DNA of 29,195 nucleotides from Duncaniella sp. (GCF_029054785.1 NZ_JAIDEN010000124.1:1-29195); one strand, 5' to 3'; positions 1-8,997 are shown, counted from the first letter of the stretch. Program-made: numbers and translations. Notes: generated from the letters alone by a model not told the origin.

Positions 1-24
1 AGGTAACCTCAAAAATTCTCAGAC

Positions 25-191
25 ATGAAATTATTAACAGGAAAAAATACAATACCGTCGCCTGCGAAAGTTTTGGGTGCCTATGACTCTTCATTTCAGT
101 CACATAGCTCGCTATACTCCTTCATTTCAGATCCATATCCACCTCAAAACTTTCGCTCAGATTTTAACTATTGTTATTAAACAGCCTCTAA
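25..191 (+). repeat. Dispersed repeat unit with inverted arms and a 51-codon ORF
   Basis: Arms at 64-79 and 140-156 are near-perfect inverted repeats of GCGAAAGTTTTG plus GGTG. Between them CTAT..ACTC..TTCATTTCAG occurs twice (81-99 and 112-130). The right end, 159-191, matches 7477-7509 with about 3 mismatches in 33 bases. It ends in CAGCCTCTAA, the reverse complement of the TTAGAGG core found at many other gene boundaries here. An ATG at 25 opens a 51-codon frame that stops at 178-180, just before the terminator. The frame runs through the whole repeat. I cannot tell whether it is translated. The repeat character is visible in the sequence; mobility is an inference. Confidence 0.55.
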
Positions 192-234
192 GGCCGACAG
201 CAATTTCGTAGGTTGCTGTCGGCCTTATTTTTTT
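191..234 (+). terminator. Rho-independent terminator
   Basis: A perfect 13-bp stem (191-203 with 213-225) has a 9-base loop and is followed by a T-rich run at 226-233. The orientation suits a plus-strand transcript from a gene before the window. Confidence 0.85.
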
Positions 235-285
235 CGGAAACAGCCAAATTTTCAACCGCCATCCGACAAAGCATGATGAAAAAAC

Positions 286-316
286 TGTGAGGTTACGAAA
301 ATTCTGCGTATCTTTG
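286..316 (+). promoter_or_regulatory. Bacteroidetes-type promoter of the gldE operon
   Basis: TATCTTTG at 309-316 fits the TAnnTTTG -7 box. TGTG at 286-289 sits 19 bases upstream, as expected for the -33 box. The predicted start, near 323, leaves a leader of about 70 bases before the gldE start at 395. Confidence 0.6.
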
Positions 317-394
317 CAGCGATAATGCCTGTGCTGGCTCATACCGTCTCTGTGGTTGATGCCCCGGCTTTTTGTATAACTTATCTCAATCGTC

Positions 395-1774
395 TTGGAC
401 ACTGACCCTTTACCTGCCACTGAACAGGTGGCAAACATTCTTCTTGACATTATCAACAATCCGTTGCTCAACGTAGCGCCGATATCCACCGACGGCATCG
501 TGGCGCTTCTCTGCGCCATGGTAGCGCTTCTGGTCTCGGCTTTTGTTTCGGGAAGCGAAATCTCCTTTTTCTCACTGACACCAGTACAGTGCGACGAACT
601 TGAAGAAAGCTCGTCAGGAGAACGCGTATTAAGACTTCTGCGCTCACCCGAACGCCTTCTGGCAACAATCCTGATCATCAACAACCTGGTCAACGTGACC
701 ATTGTCGTGCTCTGTAACTTCGCGCTCGGCCCGATCTTCTCAGCCATGCCCCCGGTGTGGAGCTTTATCTTGCAGACCGTCATCCTCACCTTCCTGATCC
801 TGCTCTTCGGCGAGATCCTGCCCAAACTTTATGCCAACTCCAACAATCTCACCTGGGCAAAAATGGCCGCACCGTTTCTTGAAGCCGGACTCAGGTTGTT
901 CTATCCCCTCTCGTCGGTTCTCGTGAAAAGCAGCGGCATCGTGAAGAAAGTGGTCACCAAAAAAGCCACATCCGTCACAGCCGACGACCTCTCGCAGGCC
1001 CTCGAAATCGCCAATGTCAGCGACGGCGAGAACAAAGACATGCTCGAAGGCATCCTGAAATTCGGCGACACAACAGCCTCCGAAGTCATGACCCCGCGTG
1101 TCGACATCACCGGTATCGAGATTTCCGACACCTTCTCTCAGGTAATGAAAATCGTCATCGAAAGCGGATTTGCCCGCCTGCCGGTCTATGAAAACACGAT
1201 GGACAACATCAAGGGTGTCCTCTATTCACGCGACCTGCTCCCCTACGTCGGCCGCACCGAAGAGAATTTCGAATGGCAGAAACTCATGCGCGAACCGTAT
1301 TATGTCCCGGAATCACGCATGATCGACGATCTTCTTGAAGATTTCCGTTCAAGACGTGTCCATCTCGCCATCGTGGTCGACGAGTTCGGCGGCACTCAGG
1401 GCATTGTAACCCTTGAAGACGTGCTTGAAGAAATCGTCGGCGACATCGACGACGAATATGACGTGGAGGAAAAAACCTACCGCCGTCTCCCCGACGATAC
1501 CTATATATTTGAAGGAAAGACTCTGCTCAACGACTTCTTCCGCGTCACAGACCTCGACGAAGAAGCCTACGCACCCGTCATCGAAGACTGCGAGACTCTC
1601 GCCGGAATGCTCCTTGCGATAAAGGGTGACTTCCCGAAGGAAAAAGAGTCAATCGTCTATGGCCGCTGCCGCTTCCTGATCCTCTCCATCCACCAGCACC
1701 GCATCGTAAACGTGCGCGTAAAAGTGATGCCCGAAGATCAGCCTGACGCCATGACCGCCCCCACCCCGGCCTGA
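395..1774 (+). CDS. gldE: GldE-like CNNM/CorC-type membrane protein with CBS domains
   Basis: This 459-residue protein has the order of the hemolysin-C/CorC family. A DUF21 membrane domain covers about 30-190, with hydrophobic stretches near 35-55, 90-115 and 122-145. A CBS pair covers about 228-345 (VMTPR at 231-235, VVDEFGGTQG at 327-336). A transporter-associated domain fills the C-terminus, about 365-445. The family is inner-membrane and linked to divalent cation handling; GldE is the Bacteroidetes branch named from gliding and is often next to gldD. The start is TTG at 395. An in-frame stop lies at 377-379, and the opening MDTDPLP resembles GldE N-termini as I recall them. gldD follows after 6 bases and is very likely co-transcribed. 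In a gut commensal the role is probably envelope assembly rather than gliding, which is an inference. Confidence 0.85.
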   Translation: MDTDPLPATEQVANILLDIINNPLLNVAPISTDGIVALLCAMVALLVSAFVSGSEISFFSLTPVQCDELEESSSGERVLRLLRSPERLLATILIINNLVNVTIVVLCNFALGPIFSAMPPVWSFILQTVILTFLILLFGEILPKLYANSNNLTWAKMAAPFLEAGLRLFYPLSSVLVKSSGIVKKVVTKKATSVTADDLSQALEIANVSDGENKDMLEGILKFGDTTASEVMTPRVDITGIEISDTFSQVMKIVIESGFARLPVYENTMDNIKGVLYSRDLLPYVGRTEENFEWQKLMREPYYVPESRMIDDLLEDFRSRRVHLAIVVDEFGGTQGIVTLEDVLEEIVGDIDDEYDVEEKTYRRLPDDTYIFEGKTLLNDFFRVTDLDEEAYAPVIEDCETLAGMLLAIKGDFPKEKESIVYGRCRFLILSIHQHRIVNVRVKVMPEDQPDAMTAPTPA

Positions 1775-1780
1775 CAGACC

Positions 1781-2374
1781 ATGAAAGCGACCGGCCTCAT
1801 CCTTGCCTCGGCAATAGCAACCGCCGCTGCCATCGGCTCAGCGTCCTGCACCGGAAAGGGCAGCAACAACGCAGTCCCCAAGCCGGAGGCATGGCCGAGA
1901 ATCGAACTGCCCGGAGAAAACTACAAGACCCACACCATAGGCCACGCCACACTGCATTTCAACGCGGAAGCCTCTGTCAGCACAGAGCGCAACGACGGCT
2001 CAGCCACATGGATCACCGTCAGATATCCGCAGTTCAGAAACGCAGCCGTCTATCTCACACTGACAAGCGCACAACCCTCTGAAATCACCGGCATACTCGC
2101 CAACCGCCGCGAACGGATGGAACTGAATGCCGGAGGAGCCACCACGGTCATCACCGAACTGACCTCGGCGGGAGGATGGCACTGCGAGTTGGCCGAAACC
2201 AGAACCTCGCTCACCACCCCGCTCCAGCTGCTCGCCACAGATTCAACCTCCGTACTCTCCGGCGCATTCTACCTGGACCTTCCGGCAGGATCGTCAGCCG
2301 ACTCCATCTCCCCCGTGGTCAAAGCCGTCAGCAACGACCTTCTACACCTGCTCAAAAACTGCGCCAATGAGTAA
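1781..2374 (+). CDS. gldD: GldD-like lipoprotein
   Basis: This is a 197-residue protein with a hydrophobic N-terminus and Cys23 in the context SASC, a loose lipobox. That suggests an exported lipoprotein. The PKPEAWPRIELPGENY stretch soon after the signal and a later VRYPQFRNAAVYLTL stretch match the pattern of GldD proteins as I remember them. GldD is a lipoprotein first found by its need in flavobacterial gliding, and it also occurs in non-gliding Bacteroidales. The gene sits 6 bases after gldE and overlaps the next gene by 8 bases, so the three genes form one unit. The assignment rests on size, lipobox, motif and neighbour, not on a search. Confidence 0.75.
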   Translation: MKATGLILASAIATAAAIGSASCTGKGSNNAVPKPEAWPRIELPGENYKTHTIGHATLHFNAEASVSTERNDGSATWITVRYPQFRNAAVYLTLTSAQPSEITGILANRRERMELNAGGATTVITELTSAGGWHCELAETRTSLTTPLQLLATDSTSVLSGAFYLDLPAGSSADSISPVVKAVSNDLLHLLKNCANE

Positions 2375-2924
2375 ACTGACCGACACTCCGGCCTATCGGC
2401 TCCACATCACCCGCATCCCGGAAAACGCAGGTTCCAGGCGCGACTGCGAGAAAGCAGCAACCCGATCGCTGATCGCAGAAGTCTTCGGTGACAGCATCAC
2501 CCTCGCCCACACCCCCGAAGGCGCCCCCATGATCGAAGGGCATCCGGAGATCAGCATCTCGCTCTCCCACTCCAAAGACTTCTGCATTCTGGCAATAGCC
2601 AACCACACTAATATTAATATAGGTGTAGACATCGAATCAGCCCGGCAGCAGCTCCTGCGGGTAGCCCCACGTTTCCTCACTCAGACTGAAAACCGTCTTG
2701 CCGGAGAGACAAGCGACGCGCAGGCGAAGCTGGAACTCCTGCTGAAACTGTGGACCATCAAAGAAGCCGTCTACAAAGCCGCGCTCACTCCAGGACTCTC
2801 CCTGACCGAAATCTCGGCAGCCGCGGATTTCAGAAGCGCACAAGCCCGCGGAAGATCATTTTCGATCACCCTCCACTCACTTCCAGCCGGCGAACAGATC
2901 GCAGTGGCCACAGAAGAAATCTGA
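2367..2924 (+). CDS. 4'-phosphopantetheinyl transferase superfamily protein
   Basis: At 185 residues this falls in the Sfp/AcpT-type range. SHS at 67-69, the metal-binding GVDIE at 86-90 and WTIKEAVYK at 129-137 are the family signatures. Enzymes of this family move phosphopantetheine from CoA to a serine of an acyl or peptidyl carrier protein, in the cytoplasm. The start overlaps the end of gldD by 8 bases, indicating translational coupling. A carrier protein with the target serine is encoded at 27293 in this window, but whether this enzyme or a separate AcpS serves it cannot be read from the sequence. No strong terminator follows; a weak GC-rich hairpin lies near 2989-3005. Confidence 0.85.
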   Translation: MSKLTDTPAYRLHITRIPENAGSRRDCEKAATRSLIAEVFGDSITLAHTPEGAPMIEGHPEISISLSHSKDFCILAIANHTNINIGVDIESARQQLLRVAPRFLTQTENRLAGETSDAQAKLELLLKLWTIKEAVYKAALTPGLSLTEISAAADFRSAQARGRSFSITLHSLPAGEQIAVATEEI

Positions 2925-3022
2925 ATCAGCCTATCTGACAGGCAATTCCGGGTAAAATCAGGCACAAAACAGAATAAACGCAAAAATCAGGCCTCCCACG
3001 AGGGCATTTAAAAGAATTTTCG

Positions 3023-3030
3023 TATATTTG
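3023..3030 (+). promoter_or_regulatory. -7 box upstream of secDF
   Basis: TATATTTG fits TAnnTTTG and lies about 90 bases before the secDF start. No good -33 box is visible at the expected distance. Confidence 0.5.
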
Positions 3031-3121
3031 CAGACTGAAAATTGGCTCTTTACCGATTTTCTCCATGAAAACAACGCAGAATTAATTTTAACTAACTATT
3101 TAAATACATCACTTTAACACA

Positions 3122-6010
3122 ATGCAAAGCAAAGGATCTTTGGGAAGTGTTGTTGCAGGTGTGATCGCCATCTTCATGGTGCTCATCTGCCTGTTCTACC
3201 TTTCTTTCACGTTAGTTACCAACCACTACGAGAAGAAAGCGGAAGAATATGCCGCAGTCGAAGCTGCCAAGGACAACAACAGCCCTGAAACTAAACGTAA
3301 GGCTTATAGCGAGTACATCAAGAACATCGCTAACGAAAAGGTTTATTTAGGCTATACATTCAATGAAGTACAGAAACTCGGAGTCGGTCTCGGCCTTGAC
3401 CTCAAGGGTGGTATGAACGTAACCCTTCAGGTATCTGTGCCCGACATTCTCCGCTCGATGGCCAACGCCGACGGCAACCCCTACTTCGAACGTGCCGTCA
3501 TGAGCGCCGACTCAATCACCCGTGCCAACAAGAGCAATGACTTCATTGACGTCTTTTGCGCAGAATACCGCAAGCTCGACCCCCAGGGCGACCTTTCGGT
3601 TGTGTTTAAAGACCAGGTGAAGCGCGGCGACAGCATGGACGCAATCAAAAGCTCACTCCGTCAGGAAGTGAAGGACCGCGTCAGCAGCTCGACCAACGTG
3701 CTCCGCACCCGTATCGACCAGTTCGGTGTCGTTGCCCCCAACATCCAGGAGCTTGAAAAGGACGGCCAGATCCTCCTTGAACTTCCCGGTGTGAAGGAAC
3801 ACGACCGTGTACGCGAGCTTCTCAAATCAAGCGCCAACCTCGAATTCTACGAGACCACCCAGTTCAACGAAATCGCCCCGATGCTCCAGGCGCTCGACAA
3901 CGCTCTGCGCACCGACACCACCGGCAACGGCAAAGGTCTCTTCGACTACTTCCTTCAGGTCGGCAACCCCTACCGCCCCATCAGCGTAGGTTCAGCCACA
4001 GAGACTGCCCGCGACACCATCGACGCAATCCTCGCATCGAACGTAGCCAAAGGCATCCTCCCCTCAAACCTCAAACTTGCCTGGGAATTCAAGCCTGAGA
4101 TCGTTCAGGTCGATGACTCCGTTCGCGGCAAGCGCAACCTCAGCATCTATCAGCTCGTAGCCCTCAAGACATCCAACGGCAAACCCGCTCTCAGCGGCGA
4201 CGTGATCACTTCGGCTACCAGCGACTACGAGGCAATGAACGGTAACTATGTTTCAATGAACATGAAGCCCGATGCAGCCCGCCAGTGGGCCCGCATCACT
4301 GCCGCCAACCTCAACAAGCCCGTAGCCATCGTGCTTGACAATCAGGTCTACTCATCGCCCAACGTGAACTCCGTCATCGAAGGCGGTCGCTCACAGATCA
4401 CCGGCAACTTCACCACCGATGAAGCAAAGGACCTTGCAAACGTGCTCAAGAGCGGTAAGATGGCTGCCAAGGTAGACATCATCTCCGACACCGTGATCGG
4501 TCCGTCGCTCGGCGAACAGGCCATCCATGACGGTCTCTGGTCATTCATCATCGCCATCGCGCTCCTGATGATCTTCATGTGTCTCTTCTACGGATTCATC
4601 CCCGGCATCATCGCCAACATCGCCCTCGTCTTCAACATCTTCTTCACCTTCGGTATCCTCGCCTCCTTCCAGGCAGTGCTGACACTCTCCGGTATCGCCG
4701 GTATCGTGCTCGCACTCGGTATGGCAGTCGACGCCAACGTGCTTATCTACGAACGTGCCAAAGAAGAACTCCGCGCCGGCAAGAGCGTACGCACCGCCAT
4801 CGCCGACGGTTACAGCAACGCATTCTCAGCCATCTTTGACTCGAACCTCACTTCGATCATCACAGGTGTGATCCTCCTGCTCTTCGGAACAGGTCCCATC
4901 AAGGGCTTCGCCACTACCCTCATCATCGGTATCGTCTGCTCATTCTTCACCGCCGTCTACCTGACACGCCTTATCTATATAATGTGTGCCAAGACCAAGC
5001 CTTTCGAGAATCTGACTTTCACCACTGCGCTTTCAAGCAAGATGTTCTCCAACACCCACTTCAACTTCCTTGCAGCCCGTAAGGTCAGCTTCGGAATCGT
5101 AGGCGCGGTTGTAGCGGTAGTGATCATCTCGTTCTTCGTCCGCGGTCTCAACCAGGGCATCGACTTCTCAGGTGGCCGCAACTACGTGGTTCAGTTCGAT
5201 CACCCCGTGAAGACCCACGAACTTCAGGCCCAGCTCGCACCCCTCTTCGACGGCGCACAGCTCAGTGTCATCACCATCGACGACGACACCAAGGTCCGCA
5301 TCTCGACCAACTACAAGATCGACTCTGACGAAGAAGGCATCGACAACGAAATCACCGGCATCCTCTACAAGGGCCTTGAAAACCACCTCAACGGAATGAG
5401 CATCGAGGACTTCTCGACCACAAACGAGAACATCGGTATCATGTCGTCGCAGAAAGTAGGTCCGACCGTGGCCAACGACATGCGCACCGACGCCTACATC
5501 GCCGTGATCCTCGCACTCCTTGCGATGTTCTTCTACATCCTTCTCCGTTTCCGCAACATCGCCTTCTCGCTTGGCGCACTTGCAGCCGTGGCCTTCACAG
5601 CCTTCACCATCATCGGTTTCTACTCACTCTTCTGGGGTCTCTTCCCCTTCGCAATGGAAATCGACCAGTCGTTCATCGCCGCTATCCTTACTGTTATCGG
5701 TTACCAGATCAACGACACCGTGGTAGTCTTCGACCGTGTGCGTGAAAACGTTCAGCTCTATCCCAAGCAGAACTTCTTCGACACAATCAACAGCTCGATG
5801 AACTCAACCCTCGGCCGTACAGTGATGACCTCATGCTCGACACTCCTTGTGCTCCTCTGCATCTTCATCCTCGGTGGTGACGCCATCCGCTCATTCGTAT
5901 TCGCAATGATCTTCGGTGTGATCATCGGTACACTCGCTACTATCTATGTCGCAGCTCCCGTCGCTTACCTTACCGACGCCCGCCGCGCCAAGAAAGCTGC
6001 CAAGGCTTAA
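3122..6010 (+). CDS. secDF: Fused protein translocase subunit SecDF
   Basis: This 962-residue protein carries SecD and SecF in one chain, as is usual in Bacteroidetes. The SecD half has a first membrane helix at about 9-31, DLKGGMNV at 93-100, a large periplasmic region to about 465, and helices from about 472 on. These include AVDANVLIYERAKEE (about 535-549), with the conserved Asp of the proton path. The SecF half starts near 650, has DFSGG at 681-685, and later the GYQINDTVVVFDRV signature in its helix 4. SecDF uses the proton gradient to pull preproteins outward through SecYEG. The gene stands alone, with its own promoter box and a strong terminator 45 bases downstream. The length is normal and no break is seen. 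Confidence 0.97.
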   Translation: MQSKGSLGSVVAGVIAIFMVLICLFYLSFTLVTNHYEKKAEEYAAVEAAKDNNSPETKRKAYSEYIKNIANEKVYLGYTFNEVQKLGVGLGLDLKGGMNVTLQVSVPDILRSMANADGNPYFERAVMSADSITRANKSNDFIDVFCAEYRKLDPQGDLSVVFKDQVKRGDSMDAIKSSLRQEVKDRVSSSTNVLRTRIDQFGVVAPNIQELEKDGQILLELPGVKEHDRVRELLKSSANLEFYETTQFNEIAPMLQALDNALRTDTTGNGKGLFDYFLQVGNPYRPISVGSATETARDTIDAILASNVAKGILPSNLKLAWEFKPEIVQVDDSVRGKRNLSIYQLVALKTSNGKPALSGDVITSATSDYEAMNGNYVSMNMKPDAARQWARITAANLNKPVAIVLDNQVYSSPNVNSVIEGGRSQITGNFTTDEAKDLANVLKSGKMAAKVDIISDTVIGPSLGEQAIHDGLWSFIIAIALLMIFMCLFYGFIPGIIANIALVFNIFFTFGILASFQAVLTLSGIAGIVLALGMAVDANVLIYERAKEELRAGKSVRTAIADGYSNAFSAIFDSNLTSIITGVILLLFGTGPIKGFATTLIIGIVCSFFTAVYLTRLIYIMCAKTKPFENLTFTTALSSKMFSNTHFNFLAARKVSFGIVGAVVAVVIISFFVRGLNQGIDFSGGRNYVVQFDHPVKTHELQAQLAPLFDGAQLSVITIDDDTKVRISTNYKIDSDEEGIDNEITGILYKGLENHLNGMSIEDFSTTNENIGIMSSQKVGPTVANDMRTDAYIAVILALLAMFFYILLRFRNIAFSLGALAAVAFTAFTIIGFYSLFWGLFPFAMEIDQSFIAAILTVIGYQINDTVVVFDRVRENVQLYPKQNFFDTINSSMNSTLGRTVMTSCSTLLVLLCIFILGGDAIRSFVFAMIFGVIIGTLATIYVAAPVAYLTDARRAKKAAKA

Positions 6011-6054
6011 TCCGACAACAGTCTGCTCCCGCAGCAGTCTCCGATAAAATGTGA

Positions 6055-6095
6055 CAACGTCCCGGAACCGAAGTTCCGGGACGTTGCTGTTTTTA
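6055..6095 (+). terminator. Terminator of secDF
   Basis: A perfect 14-bp stem (6055-6068 with 6073-6086) closes on a CGAA tetraloop, followed by CTGTTTTT. It is a textbook intrinsic terminator on the plus strand. Confidence 0.93.
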
Positions 6096-6150
6096 ACAGG
6101 TGTTTATAACTTTGATTCCGCCGTTACGGCAGGAAAAATCAGTCGGCATT

Positions 6151-6175
6151 TAGAGGTTGTTAAAAAACGACCTCT
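6151..6175. repeat. Palindromic boundary repeat (TTAGAGG family)
   Basis: AGAGGTTGTT (6152-6161) pairs with AACGACCTCT (6166-6175) around AAAA, with one G-T wobble. Its last base is also the first base of the minus-strand stop codon of the TlpA-like gene. It could help end that transcript, and it belongs to the dispersed family described under findings. Confidence 0.6.
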
Positions 6176-7206
6176 TACTTACCTGACTCCATAGCAGCTG
6201 CCACTGCCTGACGGAGTTCATCGTCCTGCTTGTCGCGGCTGACAATCGTTCCGTCAGGACCAAAAAGAATGATAGTCGGAATACCCGCGATGCCATAGAT
6301 CTCAGTCGGAATGTTCTGCGCGTCGATGACATTCATCCAGGGAAGCTCATGACTTTCGATACCCTTGAGAGTGTCTTCAGGCTTGTCCCACACGGCAACG
6401 CCGATCACCTCAAGACCTTTGGGACCGTATTCCTTGTAGAGATCCTTGATGACGGCAGTCTGACGGATGCACGGTCCGCACCAGCTTGCCCAGAAGTCAA
6501 CCAGCACATACTTGCCCTTGCCGACATGATCGCTCAGGCGGAAAGTGGAGCCGTTATATGTCACCTCGAAATCCTTGAACATCTTGCCTTCGGAGGTCTC
6601 GGCATACTTCAGCAGACCATCACGCACCTTCTGGACGCGCTTGTATTCGCCAAGTGACGGATGAGCGGCAATAGCCGAATCCAGCTCCGCAAGGTCCATG
6701 CGGCGGCAGGGGCCGTAGAAGAAACAATAGTAGCCCAAGGCATTGTCGATGTTTTCTTCCAGAAGCTGAGTTTCCATATCGCTGATCTTTGTCTGGAACT
6801 CCTCATAACGCTGTTTCTGCACGGAGTCAGGCAAGGAACGGAACTCATCGACCAGGGCCAGACGCTCACTCCAGTGCTTTTTGTTCAGCTCATTGAGCTT
6901 GCCACCCTTGGCGATACCGTCGGTAATGAAAATCGAATCGCCGTCAAGGAAAAATTCGCCCGCGCTGCTGCCGTCGACCATCACCGACACATAGCGAGGT
7001 GCCTCCAGCGAACCGTTGAAAACAGCCTTGCCCTGAGAAATCACGGCGCTGTCAAGATTTTCCTCCGTGTCAAAATCGACAATGTAGGCAGTCTTGCCTT
7101 CAACCTTGTCATCGGCATTGAGTGTTACCACATACTGAGGCAACTGAGACTGTGAGCAAGAAGCCAACAGCAAAAGACCACCTGCATAAAATAAAGAATG
7201 TTTCAT
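6175..7206 (-). CDS. TlpA-like thioredoxin-fold lipoprotein with DUF4369-like N-terminus
   Basis: The 343-residue protein begins with a lipoprotein signal ending LLASC (Cys17), so it should be exported and lipid-anchored. Residues about 25-110 resemble the DUF4369 domain that precedes many Bacteroidetes TlpA proteins; residues 110-205 are helical and charged. The C-terminal thioredoxin fold has the active site WCGPC at 242-246 and the cis-proline in GIPT at about 310. Such proteins are thiol-disulfide oxidoreductases of the periplasm, often linked to cytochrome maturation or oxidative stress. The substrate here is unknown. It is a single gene with a promoter at 7259-7289 and converges on secDF. 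Confidence 0.9.
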   Translation of the reverse strand: MKHSLFYAGGLLLLASCSQSQLPQYVVTLNADDKVEGKTAYIVDFDTEENLDSAVISQGKAVFNGSLEAPRYVSVMVDGSSAGEFFLDGDSIFITDGIAKGGKLNELNKKHWSERLALVDEFRSLPDSVQKQRYEEFQTKISDMETQLLEENIDNALGYYCFFYGPCRRMDLAELDSAIAAHPSLGEYKRVQKVRDGLLKYAETSEGKMFKDFEVTYNGSTFRLSDHVGKGKYVLVDFWASWCGPCIRQTAVIKDLYKEYGPKGLEVIGVAVWDKPEDTLKGIESHELPWMNVIDAQNIPTEIYGIAGIPTIILFGPDGTIVSRDKQDDELRQAVAAAMESGK

Positions 7207-7258
7207 GTGATGAAAAAATTTAATTGATTTGGTTATTTCCTCAGAATTATTCTAACGG

Positions 7259-7289
7259 CAAAGTTAATAAACTAAAGTCTATAAACAAT
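7259..7289 (-). promoter_or_regulatory. Promoter of the TlpA-like gene
   Basis: On the minus strand TAACTTTG (7259-7266) fits the -7 box and ATTG (7286-7289) lies 19 bases upstream as a -33 box. The ATG is about 53 bases downstream. Confidence 0.65.
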
Positions 7290-7354
7290 ACCTGATGCAA
7301 TTATAGCATATTCTATTTTTTGGGGCTTTGAAGATCTTTTCTTTACCTGATGCA

Positions 7355-7385
7355 ATCAAAAAACTCCACCAACTTGGTGGAGTTT
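7355..7385 (-). terminator. Terminator for the WG-repeat operon
   Basis: An 11-bp stem (7361-7371 with 7375-7385) has a 3-base loop. Read on the minus strand it is followed by TTTTTTG. It lies about 120 bases after the stop codon of the WG-repeat gene. Confidence 0.8.
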
Positions 7386-7390
7386 CTGAT

Positions 7391-7417
7391 TTAGAGAGGT
7401 TAAAAAACAATCTCTAA
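7391..7417. repeat. Palindromic boundary repeat, degenerate copy
   Basis: TTAGAGA (7391-7397) pairs perfectly with TCTCTAA (7411-7417). The loop still holds GGTTAAAAAACAA, like the core of the other copies. Confidence 0.45.
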
Positions 7418-7438
7418 AAAGCATGGGGAAAGGGGCTA

Positions 7439-7507
7439 AGAGGGTGTTTCATAACAATAGATAAAATCTGAGCGAAAGATTTTAACTCTTGTTATGAAAC
7501 ACCCTCT
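7439..7507. repeat. Long palindromic repeat, two inverted copies of the boundary element
   Basis: Perfect 19-bp arms (7439-7457 and 7489-7507) read AGAGGGTGTTTCATAACAA. Inside, AAAATCT and AGATTTT form a second stem around GAGCGA. The right half, 7477-7509, matches 159-191 near the window start. The minus-strand stop codon TAG of the WG-repeat gene (7508-7506) is made by this repeat. Confidence 0.8.
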
Positions 7508-8978
7508 AAAACTTGCTTTCCTCAACTACTATTACAAGTTCGTTATTATCGTTGACAAAGCCGTTTTGCGACCTGTTATAAAGACGAAGGCCATCAGAAA
7601 AGATATTTGTATCACCCTCACCGATCCGATCAAAGTTGCGCGGATTAATCTGCATCCACCTGTCTCCGCCACCGTAATTCTGTTTGATATAGTAGCGGCC
7701 CTCATAGCATATAAAATCCTGACAAGTCATGTCAAGAGAGGTTGTGAGCTTAGCCCACCCAAGACGATTGAGATTGGCATCGACTGTAAAGAAATAGACC
7801 GAATGACCGTAAGTCTCTTTAACTTCGACTCCCACCACAGCATAACCGTTATGAAATGGACTTATATAAACATAATTGCCGTCTTTTTCTGCCGGATATT
7901 TGTGAACAGGTCCAAGTTTGAACTGACCACTGCGGTCCATATAGTAGCCATCGCCTGCTTTATCAATCACAAGAGAATAACCGGAATCAAAGTCCGAAGG
8001 TTTCACCGTGAAACGTGGAGCTATGACCTGACGGCCATTTTTATCAATAAATCCCCATCTGGCAACTCCGTTATCAACTTTCATAACAGCGGCGAGTCCA
8101 TCGTGGAAATCGCCTACCGCATCATAGTCTGCCGCAATAGCGATTTTGCCCAGAGAATTGTAAAACCCCCATTTCCAGTTGTCATTATCTCCATTTTTAA
8201 TGCAAAAAGCCGTGAGCCCCTCAGATGTCTTGCGGTTTGCCGACTCCAAAGAAGGAAGATAAAGCGACTTAACCTTATAGGATAGATCAGGATAGATATA
8301 ATTGCCTTTAGTGTCTACATATCGGACCGTATGCATATAATTGATCTCATCTTCAACTATTATCGCTTTCCCATCTTTAAACTGCGTCGCACTTGATGCC
8401 TTTGGAAATTCCTTTACAACACGGCCCTGTTTATCACGGATGCAGATAGGTTTTTTAACCGACTGAGACGGTATTTCCATAAACACTCCCTGCTCGAAAC
8501 GTGGCATCCTGGCAAGATCACTTTGAGCCATGTCGGTTTCAAACAGTTTGCGCCCTTTCTTGTCAATAAAAAACGCCTTTTGCGGATAGGAATAGATATA
8601 AGCCGCTCCGTCATAAAAACTGGAGATTGCAGGCATATCATTTTCAACTGTAATTCGTACTGTCGAAGCTGTTGTCTGAGGAGCCGGAAACAGCATAAGG
8701 TCATCTATCGAACCGTGATGAATCCCTTTCAGAGCATCAGGCGTTTCATCCGCTTCGTCAGAAGCATTGCTTGAATCAGTTGCCGAGGAGGAAGCCTTAG
8801 TTGAAGTTGAGGCTCCGGCTTTAGCCGCTGACGTTGATGCCGGAGACAGACTCCGGCCTGCATCTTTGAGTGTTTTGCCGGCCTTGTTTTTCAAATCCTT
8901 GAGAAATCCCTGAGCGCTGACAGGTGTTGCGCCTGCAAATAACAGACAAAGCAGTATCGAGACTAATGACTTTTTCAT
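7506..8978 (-). CDS. Exported WG-repeat protein
   Basis: I chose the ATG at 8978 (490 residues) because it opens a clean signal peptide, MKKSLVSILL...VSAQG. A longer frame from 9011 would overlap the upstream stop. After the signal comes an Ala/Ser/Thr-rich low-complexity linker, about 45-75. The rest has WG-repeat signatures: KWGFYNSLGK at about 269 and RWGFIDKNGRQVIAP at about 308, plus weaker FIDKKGRKLF and YVDTKGNYIY units. WG repeats form beta-rich scaffolds of mostly unknown function. The gene follows the cysteine-rich protein gene by 19 bases on the same strand, so both are probably one transcript. The stop codon lies inside a long palindromic repeat. Confidence 0.85.
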   Translation of the reverse strand: MKKSLVSILLCLLFAGATPVSAQGFLKDLKNKAGKTLKDAGRSLSPASTSAAKAGASTSTKASSSATDSSNASDEADETPDALKGIHHGSIDDLMLFPAPQTTASTVRITVENDMPAISSFYDGAAYIYSYPQKAFFIDKKGRKLFETDMAQSDLARMPRFEQGVFMEIPSQSVKKPICIRDKQGRVVKEFPKASSATQFKDGKAIIVEDEINYMHTVRYVDTKGNYIYPDLSYKVKSLYLPSLESANRKTSEGLTAFCIKNGDNDNWKWGFYNSLGKIAIAADYDAVGDFHDGLAAVMKVDNGVARWGFIDKNGRQVIAPRFTVKPSDFDSGYSLVIDKAGDGYYMDRSGQFKLGPVHKYPAEKDGNYVYISPFHNGYAVVGVEVKETYGHSVYFFTVDANLNRLGWAKLTTSLDMTCQDFICYEGRYYIKQNYGGGDRWMQINPRNFDRIGEGDTNIFSDGLRLYNRSQNGFVNDNNELVIVVEESKF

Positions 8979-8997
8979 AGAGATATTATTATAGATT

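Noticed and set aside
157..825. 222-codon minus-strand frame over the gldE start
   Set aside because: It crosses the repeat, the terminator and the gldE promoter and has no domain.
7494..8285. 263-codon frame opposite the WG-repeat gene
   Set aside because: The minus strand has a signal peptide and WG repeats; the plus-strand product has no recognisable pattern.
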